Shown in pieces: positions 50,201 to 62,200 of a DNA stretch of 64,000 bases. The stretch covers positions 118,890,410-118,954,409 of the forward strand of contig CM063284.1 of NCBI GenBank assembly GCA_032173965.1. Reading direction: 5' to 3'. The position numbers were made by a program, and so were the translations under genes. This stretch comes from Sitta carolinensis (lineage: Eukaryota > Chordata > Aves > Passeriformes > Sittidae). Position 1 is the stretch's first letter; each line of letters opens with the position of its first letter. The notes beneath the pieces are model-generated. The model made no database searches and had not been told where the DNA came from. It saw only the letters and a program-made list of their open reading frames with translations.

Positions 50201-53200
50201 ATAAGATCAAAGGAATTTAAAAAAAATGGTATTACAAGGAAATGTTTATTGAAAAAAGTCTCAGTGTGTATTTGATTTTAGTTTTTACTGATTATGAGTT
50301 ATTTCAATCTTAGAGTGGAGGGGAGGTATTTCAGAAACTTTTCCGTGCATAGTATGAGAATACTGTCACTGTAGAAAATTGGCAGCTGTAGATAAACTGT
50401 CCTACACACAGCTGTGGAAATGTTCCTTTTTCTGGACATTAGCTAGATTCATATACTTCCTGAAACCTATGATAAGGTTGCTTTTTGTAATTCTCTGATA
50501 AACTTTCTGGATTCCCTTCTTATACTGGATTCCCAGTAGATCACTGGGAGGAAAAAGTCCAGTTACTGGAAATTTGAACATCTAGTTGGGATCCACTGAA
50601 GTGTTTAACCCAATGTAAATGGAGATTCCGAATATTTCCTAGTAATAAGGTAATTGTTTTGTTTTGGTTATTTCCTTTCTTTGTCTTACTTAATTTTTTT
50701 TTTCCTTCAGCCAAATAGATTGAAGCAGTTTGGCTTCACAGCAAGGGCTTTTGAAGAGAAAGTACCTCCTGAAAGGCCCAGGGTGGCTTTCCAAACTCCA
50801 ATCCCTGCCCGTTCTGCCTCTCCAGTGAATGAAGACTCTCAGAGTGATAAAGACTTTCAGAGGGGTATAGTCAGCAGTCTTGGGGAAATGGCAGCTCCCA
50901 GGTACTTCACAATCATGTTCATTTTGCATGTTAAATAAGGTTGTTTTTTAGCATATTATTACTGGTAAGGTAGAGCCCAGTAGTACTGTTGATCCTCCTC
51001 CAAGGAACTGATTAAGGTAGTAATAATATTTTGACGAGTGACAGAAAACTTACAACTTTGCACTGGAACAAACTTTTAATGTCAATTTCCTCGCATGCGT
51101 GGAGTCTGGATTATCTCTGAAGGCAGCTCTCTCTCATAGTGGAGGTTTGTGTAGGAAAAGGGTTGAGTTGTAGGAATTATGTCCATGCCTGTAATATTGA
51201 AACATTTTTTGAGACTGCTTGGGCACATGCTCTGCAAGTCCCTGTTTTCAGAAGGCTGGTATTGGCTCCTATTAATTAAGCAATCTCCCAGGTCTGAGCT
51301 CAGGAATGCACTGTGGGCAAGGTCAGCTTCCACTGGTTGCTGTGATTGTGACTAAACTGCTCAGGGAGGGAAGGAGCTTAAGACACATGACTGAAACTGT
51401 GCTGTGTTATTCAGCCTGTGACCAGATCCTGCCTTTTTTCTTCACTGATGCAGCCAGGAAGGACCATTATCTGAGCCACTTAAAGAAGGCATGCTTGTTT
51501 TATGTTCTTTAGATCTCTGGAATAGCCTGAGTTCATGTACTACTCCCTCAGGAAAGGTTAATTCTCTACTGAGACTTAGTGCATCTTGTTCCTGCATGCC
51601 ACTAATGAGAGGTCTGCAGCTGAACTAAATCTAGAGTTTTTCCCTAATGAATTCTCTTTCTATGTCTGCTCTCCATTCTCTTTCCCTCCCTCTCCTTCTC
51701 TCCTCCCCCCGCTTCTTTTGCTGATATCTTTTCAGTTGTACAACAAACCAAGGAATTGTGTCCCTTTTTTCTTTAAGGCTTGCACCGTTGCCACCACCTC
51801 CCCCTCCAGTTTTGACAGAAAACTATAAAACGCCTTATGATGATGCTTATTACTTTTATGGGGCTAGGAATCCTTTGGATCCTGCTCTTGCATACTGTAA
51901 GTTGATGATTTTAGGTGGATTGGTTGGTAGAATGATTCATATGACTGCTTTTAATCTAATTAAATGATTAATGATGTAGAACTTGTAACAGCAAATTAAA
52001 CTGTTTTTTTAGATGTGTATTGAATGAAAAGGGTTTTTTTTCAATACTGTTTTTGAATGAAGTAGTTTTCTCCAGCTACAAAAAGGGCTGTGACTTCCAG
52101 AAATTTTGTTCATCACTTGAATAAGCTCTAATTTCAGATTCTTTGCTGTTACTCCTCTCACATACTTTTCTTTATAATATTGATAATTAAAACATTATTT
52201 CCTAAAATCACTTAAATAATAATTAATTATGTGTTTAGGCATCGTTACAGTTTTAGATATAATGATAAATATTTTAAATATATTTATTAATATATTAAAT
52301 ATATTAATGTGTGAAGTGGTCTACTTTTATATTTTAAGAACTCCTTTATTTGTCTGTCCTTTGCTTCACAATGATTTCATGATTGAAACTTGTGATATGT
52401 GTAGGGAGGGATGGGATTATGTGGTGTTCATTTTTCTCTTTTTTCCTTTTTTTTCCTTTTTTAGAGAAAAAAACAGAAACACTTTTAAAATATTGTGTGC
52501 TGCCTTCATAGAAAAATGAAAATAAAGGGTAAAAAAATTTAGAAAAATAACTCTTTTACTAGTTGATTTGAATGATGTTTGGAAAGAATGAGGATAAGTG
52601 TCACCATTAAGCAATTCATTTCATTTTGTTATTTGATTTAGAATACGTTAATGAGGTAATTTGCAAAATATAAAGGGATTCACTTGAATTTAAGAAATAG
52701 GTTTGTACCTTGGCATTGTTTTTTTTGCTTTAGAGGGCATTAAGGGTTAGCTGAGTTTGTTACAGAAACTGAGAGTTCTGTTTGTTCTACACTCACAGAG
52801 TCTGAGTGGTGAGCTCTTCTTTTAGATAATGACAAATATTTATATCTGAGCATTCAAAATTTAAAATGTGGGGTTTTTGTTTGTTTGTTTGTTTGTTTTA
52901 CTGTGCAGATGGTACAGGTATGATGGGAATGCAACCTTCACCTAGTCTGGATCCTCCTTTAGGCCAGGCTCCAGTGGAGCAGCCCATGTAAGTATTATCT
53001 GCATTCATATTCTTTGTGTGTATTTATCTGTATTGATATTCTTTTTGTGGTGGTAATATTTTGCTGAGAACAGATATGCCTTTGAAATAAAATGTGTTAA
53101 AGATAACTCTTGAAATTTCTACTTAAGGATTTCTGTCTAGACAATAAAAGAATAATTCCATGAACTGCCATTTTCATATGGATTTACGAAAATGTTTGGG

Positions 53201-56200
53201 ATTATAAACTGCTGGACTATTGGAAACAACAGCTCTTAAATACTTCAGGAAGGGATTTTAAAACTTTTTTTAAATTACCTCCTTCCTCTGGTTCCTATGA
53301 TGCTTTCCTTTTATATGCGTGACTTTTCAATTTAGAAGTAACATTGGACAGAGGAATACAGGAGACAGACAAAGAAGCATAGGAGTGCATTCTGAAGAAA
53401 AAACAAAGCCTTCCAAAGAGGCAACATTATCTTATCAACAGGAATTACAACAGCAGGTACTGAGTCTTCACTCTCTTATTTTTTGACATGGTTGTAACTA
53501 TAGTACTCTTTCAGACAATTTTATGTAGCTTACAAATAAAAAGCTTTTGAACTCTTCTTCCTTTCATCACTTCCTTCCTCTGACCCTGCTTTAGCTCATT
53601 TTAGCTCTTCAGGTGGACAGTAAGCTCTTCAAATTCTTTCACAGAGACAGAGAGAATGTTACAGCAAACAGATTAGTTCCAGGCACGTAGCTTTGTATAA
53701 TTATTTTCATGAGCATAAGAACCTGCATCTTAAAAGGAATGGCTTGTGTTGCTCTGCTATTCCATTATTGCTGTAATTATTAGAAACAGTCTAATTTCTA
53801 TGAGTTCTTCATGATTATTTGGACACTAATTCAAAGGTTTGACTCATGTTTATTTCCAGGGTGTTTGTAGGTGGTGTCTGACTTCTTTTTAGCTTCTTTT
53901 TTGATTGACTAGGCAAATTTTTTGGGTCTCCTGTTCCAGTAGACCTCTGAGTCATCTACTCGCTTCAGTATAAGCTTTTTGCTGCTGCACCTTGTGGGAG
54001 TTTATAATTATAAAATGTATTTGACCATGATGAGACCTGTTCCTTTTTCAGAAATTTTCCTAGAACTCTGTTCAGGGGCACTTTATGTTTTCTTATCTTA
54101 TTTTTTATGTATTTCTTTGGTAGAGGTAAATAATGCCTATACAAATACTGTAGTTCTAATTATGTTTGTTCATAAGGGATATAGGAAAGGCTGCCAACCA
54201 AGGTCAAATAAGAATAGAAATAACCACTTAGGAATAGTGTCAGATACTGTACATGTGGCTCTCTGAAGGCATTTTCTCACTATAGTCCTGAGTATTACCT
54301 TGCTATATGAGAGACTGCACAATTTTACATAAAGGTCTAATAAACATGGCATGAGTACAGTCTTTCATAGTTGTTATGGTTCAAAGCAATCAGAGGATAT
54401 TCTTCTTTTTGCTGTAGATAAACCTGACTGATGATTTTTGTAAACAGTTGACGAGGCTAGATGGGTCTCTGTTGGCTCATTATATCTCTTACAGAATTGT
54501 GATTACTTCATAAAGGGAAAGCAGAGAATTATTCAGTGGCCTAGGATGGAAAGGAGCTTAAAAATCATGTAGTTCCAACTCCCCTGCCATGGACACCTTC
54601 CACTAGACCAGGCTGTGTGACGCCCCATCCAACCTGGCCTTGAACACTTCCAGGGATGGTGCATCCACAGCTTCTCTGTGCAACCTGTTCCAGTGTCTCA
54701 CCACCTTCACAGTGTTTTATCTAATTATATTTATCTAATGAAAAGTTTTTCTAATGCACACGAGAAATAAACTTAAGAAAAATACAGTAATATATTTCAA
54801 CTACATAAATAGTTTATGTTTTGAAAGCTGTGAGTAGAAGATGGACTTTTTAACAGCTGTTCACTTTATAAATGCTACAGTTATTAGAAGACAGTTACAT
54901 AAATGATTTTGAAGATAAAGGGGAACAAAGCATATGAACATTCCTATGTTATATACATAGATCATAGTGAATTACTGCAGAAAACTATTTTATGAGTGAT
55001 TATAAAGTTCTGTTGAAGCATTTATTCTTAGGAGTCATCTCCATTCTAAGTTTTGGTTAAATGAAACATACTAGATTGAGAGAAGCAAGTGCAGTAATAT
55101 TGTAGAATTTTGCTGTTTTAATTTTCAGGCAGTATAAATATCTGTATCAAAGATCCAAAGACATGAAACTTTTGATCTAGTGCAAATGTCACATGCGGAC
55201 ATTTCTGGAACTAGGAAGTCTTATAATGTGTAGGATGTTTCTCTGATTATGCACAACTGGACATGCCCATTTTGACAACAGAGTTCAATGCACTGTCTGC
55301 AGAATGGACAGTGAACTGTTTGGATTTGTATGCTGTAGATGAGGGAAATAGATAATGAGAACATTCAGTTTGCTCTGTTAACTTTTTATTAAACTTCTGC
55401 TTAATGTGATATTGTGGAACTAACTTTGGTTTGGTTTTAGATAAGAGAGAGAGAAGAGCGACGCAGGCAAGAGCGAGAGGAGAAGGAGAAGTTAGAAGCA
55501 GAAATGAGGAATTACAATCCCTGGGGAAGAGGTGGTGGTGGTGCTCCTCTCAAAGATGCAGAAGGAAATCTAATAAGTATGTTTGTGAAAATTATGGATT
55601 GTCTTTTCAAGACTGATGTTTTCTTGCTCTTGTGAGAGCTCTATTCAGCCATACTATTTTTTGTTTTGTAACACTGGTAGCCCTTGACAAATAAGACTTA
55701 CTTATTTCAAGGAGATGCACTCTAGGAATAGTTGAGTTATTATTTTGATTTCTGTAGAATCATTCAAAGAGTACAATCTGAACAAAGTGGGAAACACAGG
55801 ATATGTCAATATAAGTGAAGACACAATGCAGTTGTAAAGGGAGAAGGAGGAAACCAAGCTGCTAGAATCATTTGCAATACAAATGTGCTAAAGTCTGTGG
55901 TGAAGACTTTTATTTAAACATGTCCTAGGAACAGGTTTTTAATTTTTTTTCATTTAAAAAATTATTTCTAGGCTTAGAAATATCTAATTCAGATAGGAAA
56001 AATGGAAGCGTGTATATATAAATATACAAAGCTAAGTGGAATATTTATATTTCCCAAAGTAGCACTGCTGGTAAATGGCAATAAAGAGCACTCAGCAGTA
56101 GTGTTTTTTAAGGCTAACTTTTTTCCAAGGGCTGTTTTATACGAGATGGAGTAGTGAGCTGGAAGATAGCTGTGATCTAGGTTGTTCATTTACCCTTCTG

Positions 56201-59200
56201 GTAAATCATGAAATATTTACTGGATAAGAGTTTATCTATAGAAATAATTAGTTTCAGTTGTATGACACCTGAGCAGCATATGTCAAAATTAATAGTATAT
56301 TTTGAGATTAGTGAGTAAAGTTTAAATGCTTTTTAAAGATTTTGTGACCAGGTTACAAGTTTAGAAGCATGTATTAAGGATCCAAGCTTGTGTTTAACCT
56401 CAGGGCAGATAGAGGTGTTCATACTGGCTGACATCATGTACAGCATTTACGTGTTTTGGCTTCTTCCTCTAGGTTTTAACAGTGGTGTGACTGGAAACAT
56501 AGAGGTCTCATACTGGCCTGAGCTCTGCACATAACTGCTGAGAAGCTTGTCTCTGTCTGTAGATGAGAAACCAAGAGAAAGCAGCTTCTTGCCCTGCTTT
56601 CCTGAATTAAATATGTAAAATATTTTTCCTACCATAGCTTGGCAGCATGATGGATAAGCTCTGACTCAAGTGTCGTGAAACAGAACATACTTTCTGACGT
56701 GTCTTTTTTATGTGGTGTGACTTGTCTTTTTATCCTTTATGTCTGTAAATAGCTTTTGAGACTCTGATATATGCAAAGATTGCTTTACAGAGAGGCATGG
56801 ATTTTAAAGTTCTCAGAATCTGTGTGCTTAAATGACTACAGTAGTTCATATTTATCAGAAACACCATTTCAAAAGGTTATCTGAAAACTGCGTGGCACTT
56901 TTTTGTTTTGAAATGAGCCTTCTAAGTGTAGTATGGTAACAATTCAAAATGAGCTGAAATTAACATCTTCGATTGGGCACCATGTAAATTTTGATGAAAA
57001 TGTTGGATAATGTTGCTTTGCTTACATATTGAAGTCTGCACCTGGATTATTGCTGAAAACATGAAGACCAAAATATGCTTCAATGTTTCAATTGCACTTA
57101 TCTCTGTCAACAGTAATTAGAGAGATTCAGCACTTAAAATATCAATACTAAACTCAAAAGTATTTTACAGCCTTAAGGAGATAGAAGAAAGGGTGATTTC
57201 TAAATATCTGCTTGTCGACACAGACTTGTCAGTCAGTTTTGTCTTTGGGTTCTTTCTTCCTATTTCATAGCATTTTTGAGGCAGGGGAGAAGGGAGGTTT
57301 GATCTGAAGAATAATTCCTGACAAAAGAAAAGCAACAAAATAAGTCTTTTAATCTGTTAGTTAATAGTACCTAATGATTAATATCTCACCCTTAGCCTCT
57401 GTATTCTTGTCTTTGCCTGAATTTTTTTGTTCCCATGGCTGATATGCTCAGGAAAAGTGGAATCTGATCAAACCCCATGTATTTTGAAGAATCTGCAGTG
57501 AACATGCCTTTATAAGATTAAAATACTATAAACAGTTATTTCCCTTTTCCTTTAGCAGACTTGAATATCATGCACAAGCGAAATGAAGAGACATATCATA
57601 ATCCAGAGGCAAGACTAAATGAAGATAAAAGGGCTGTTGTTGACCTAAGTTTGGCCTCCTTGAGACCTGAGAACTCAGAAGCATCTACAAATAAAATAGC
57701 AGGTTTTTAAGAATACTGTGTTACTCCCCTAACTATCCATAAGTCTTAGTGATCAAAATTCCATAGTTCTTTACCTCTCTCTGGTAGTCCTATGATACTG
57801 TTAGTACTCTCTACCTCTGAAGTCAGTATCATGCTTCTTTCCCAAACTTCTTCATTTCTGTCACTGTATGCTCTTAAAATCTTATCTGTCTTAACAGTAA
57901 TGATAATTAAAGCTGTTTTAGCCCTGAAGAGTCAGGATCAGTATATTAGTTTTCCAGATTGTGTGTTTTCTAATCAAATCTTTGTACATGTTTGTCTTAT
58001 TTTTGAATGACACAGTACAATACAGCTGTGTAGTAGGTGAGACTGTGGAATAAAAGGAGGTCTTCAGGTGTTTGATGTTAGAGATTAAGGTGAAATTGGT
58101 ACAAGTAACTAGGTTAACAAGTTCTAAAAAGTTACAGGTAAATTGGGTACATGTGGAGTCCTGTGCACTGCCTCCAGGTTTTAGGGGTTTTGATTTATTT
58201 TCATATTTTAAAACTAATGCATCTTTATCTTGTGTTTTGTGAGACATCTAAATGAGAGCACTGTGTTTACTCCAGACTTGTCCCTAGTTTAGGATGGGTA
58301 AAGGCTGGGGTTGGTGATGCTCTTCTCAACTCAGCTTAGATTTCCTTATCTTGTTTGAATTGTTGCACTTCTTAATAAAGAATTACATAGTATTTGGGGT
58401 GTGAATCTATGTTGCACAATTGCAATTCAGCATCCTTGCCACTGACTTTTGTTCCTTCTGTCCTACCTCTCTCTCTTTATCCCCAGCAAACTGTATATTT
58501 AACGATTTAGTAAGAAGTGAAACAGGAAGGCTGATAAAATAATAATGTAAAACAGCCAAGATCCCCCTGGTTAGATTGCTTGTTTTGGGATGAGCTTTAT
58601 AGTCTTGCACCTCCAACTTGATCAGCCATGTAGTAGAGTGGTGTTGTGTGTGTTTTGGTGGGTCTGGTTACTTGGTTTTGTGGGGTTTTTTTGGTACACT
58701 GCCCCATTAAAAGAGGAACTTTCAGAATAGCAGCTGGTACACAGCAATTGTTTTCCTTGATACTTCCCACAGTAACTTGTCTGTCTTGTACTCATGCCTC
58801 CTTGATAGTATATAACATTTATTTACATCTGCTTTTTTATATGGAAGTAACTCCATCATGAAAGAGCCACATGTAAATTCAGTTATATTTTGGAAGGATT
58901 CAGGCACTGCTTCCATGTAAGGAAAAATAATCTCAAAGAGTACTCCTTGATATGCAACACATGCTCCTAAGGCTGGGCTGTAACAGTAAACGTGCATTCC
59001 TGTGGGAATACTTTAATGTATTATTTATGCTTTCATCTGACTAGGGTTTTAGCTCACCATATAGGGAAATGTGATGTTCATCTCAGCTCAGTGGAGCTAT
59101 TGCTCTTGCACATCTTTGAGGCGCTATCCTTCACAGCAGACATGATACGTGTGAAGAACATGCTGCATGAGCTGGAAAGTTTACACAACTTACTCTACTT

Positions 59201-62200
59201 TTCCCTTACTTCCTTTCTTTCTCCTCTGCTTCTTACAGGGATTCTGTTCTGCAAAACCTGCTCTGTGTGGGATCTGAATTAGTCCTCCAGACTAGAGCTT
59301 TGGGGACTGTATGGTTATGTCGTGGTTGTAACTCAGGGCTGAAGGAAACCTGACACTTCAAATTTTATAGTACAGAAAACATTTTATACTGGCAGAATCC
59401 AGATTCTGACTGCTTAGAATTTTATTTGCCGGTCTGGGGCTTTGCTTTTTGTAGCATCCTTTGCTTTTTGTGTAAATATTTGTTCCATTAGGATGCTCTG
59501 CTTTTAAATAGCGAATAAACCTGAGGAACAGAACTGCGTATTTGAAGTCAGAAGAATTGCAAGGAATAAATTACGAGATGTAAAGTATTTGCTGTTCTGA
59601 TTAATTTGAATGTAATGTTCTTAGACACTAAGCTGCAGATTGAGCAGTAGAATAGGTAATTTTAGTAGGTGTTTTTTTTTTTGAGAAATGCAACTCGCTT
59701 GGATGGTTTTGAACGGTTAAAACCTGGCAATTATTCCAGGCAGAAAATGTAAGAACTTTCAAGCCCAGCTACAGCCCTGAGTTACAGCTATCATAAGCTT
59801 CCTTTTGAAACAAGTGTCTTGGATTCGACCTTCCTCACCCTGACTTGCTCTCTTAAGTTTTGTTTGTTTTTCATCTGTAACCTTTCCTCTCCCTTAGGTA
59901 TTACATTTGCACGGCCCTCTCCTTTTGCACGAGGTAATGTGTTTGGGGAACCTCCATCTCCAGAACAGCTTAAGCGACAGGAATCCTACAAGAACTTCCT
60001 GCGTCTACAGGTGACTCCTTATGCCAGATATCATCTGGTGAAATAAATTGTAAAAAGAGGGTTTACACTTGGAGTAAATCATCACTGCTCACCAAGGACC
60101 TTACCTGTGCTATCACAGACAATTCTGTACACAAGAGGTGTACTAAAAGCTACATACTGTAGAGTTTCTTGGATTTTGGCTTACATAATGGTATCACTTA
60201 GACAAGAATTTCTTAATAGTTGGCTTTAATCTCACTTAAACAAACATTTCTTAATAGTTGGCTTCTTTAATCTAGGCTCTCTATTTTTTTTTTTTTTTTT
60301 TAAGTACAGCTCTCTAAATACAGTGTTGAGTTCTGAAACTGTGCATACAGTACAGATTTGCATACATACATGACTACAGAAACCAAGATGTTTGCCATTG
60401 GAGGTCTATGTGATAAAAATGCATGTTCATCAAAATGAAATGGTGATCAGTCATAGTGTAGTTATTTATTGATGAGTATATAAAACCTGATTGTTCTTCA
60501 ACCAGCTTATGTCTTCTGTCTGTAATACTTCACATTTAATCTTATACTGCATGAATTAAATATCAGTGTAATTAAATACCATTATCAAGGAAATAATAGA
60601 TAATTTAAGAGACTGCTAAAGTAATACAGTAGTTTGATGTAGATCTCTTGAAAAGAAAAGATCAGGATTTTTTTCCATGCATAGGGCTGCCAAATAGACT
60701 AAAGAATGGGCAGATCTTTTGCTTCAGTAAGTCAGCACTTTGTCTAAAAATACTGCAATTGTGGAATGGAAAAAGATAATTACCATATCTTTTTTATTTC
60801 CCATCTTCTATTATTTAATCAGTGAATAAAAGTGTTACTCTAGCACATCTTGAATAGAGCAAGTGTTAGGAAATACTCTGGTTTTATCAATAGTGTTTAA
60901 AAGTAGTTTTGCTGTAGGGGTGTGGCTTCAATGGTCAAAAAGCAATAGTAAAATGGAATCTCATTTTAAGGGAATTCTGCAGCTGAAATACAGGACAGGC
61001 TCTAGGATTCTTTTGGTTGCACCATAGAGCTTTTGATTTTGCAAGTAGGTACTGCAAAAATCATGATGGTGAATGTTGTTAATCAGATTGTTACTGTTCA
61101 TTGACAGTTGAATACTTCTTTTTTTTATTTTTAAGATTGAAGAAAAGAGACGTAGGGAAGAAGCAGAGCGAGAAAAACTTAGACTGGAAGAAGAAAAAGA
61201 GGAAAAACGACTCGCAGAGCAGAGGATGAGAATTCAAAAAGCATATGAAGAGGAACTAGAGGAGAGAAGGAGGAAAGATGAGGAGGTGTAGTATTTTGAT
61301 ACTTTGACTTCTTTCCGTCTTAAACTAACACTTTGTAATATTTGTTGTCTAGAAGGTAAGCCAAGAGGCATCCTGTGAATTAGTCTTTGCTTTTAAATGG
61401 GTCTGTGTTACTGTGACGTAGTTAGAAACACACAGTAACACACACAACAGGTGTTCAGGTAGAGAAGAAGAAGAGAAGAAGATCCTAGTTTATTGTGGAC
61501 CTCGTATCTATAAGTTTCTGGACAGTGATCAGAGATTGGACAGAGAAGTTACCACCTCTCCATCTCCACTGGTCACTTGAGAAGTCCATCAGGTGATATC
61601 TTTTACAAAGGAATGCAAACATGATCCTTGTTTATCTTACAATTCATGAGAACTGACTCCACTATACTAAAACAAATCAGAAGGCTTATTTTCAGGGACA
61701 ACAGGTCTGCATTAAGCAGAGTAGAAGTGGAAGATTGTCAGCATTAACCTAGCCCATTCTTCTCACTCTTTATGGTATACTGCAAACTTGAAGTGCTGTT
61801 AATTCTTTCAAGAAAAAACCTGTAATTTTATAAATGACAGTAGTGCTCTCATTTCTAAAAGAAATTGGTGTTGATGCCTCTTAGGTTTTAAAAATATAAA
61901 AATATATGTTTTCTTGTTGTTTTGTTTTTCTTGGGGTTTCTGAGGTTTTTGTGAACTTGGTTTCTACCTGACTTAATATGTCTCTGTCTTTGTCTCTGTG
62001 AAGGCTTTTTGTTTTCCTCCAGCCTTGTGTCTGAAGAAGAGGTCAAGTTGTCTGTTTTCTCATGTTCAGGAATTTGTTTATTCTTTGCTTATCTCATATT
62101 CATTCCCTGGCCTGCCACGGTCTTCTCTGCAGGCCAGGCTTGTGCTCTCTCCCTCCACCCTTGGGAGGGCACCATCTTTTATACTGAAAATTATGTATGC

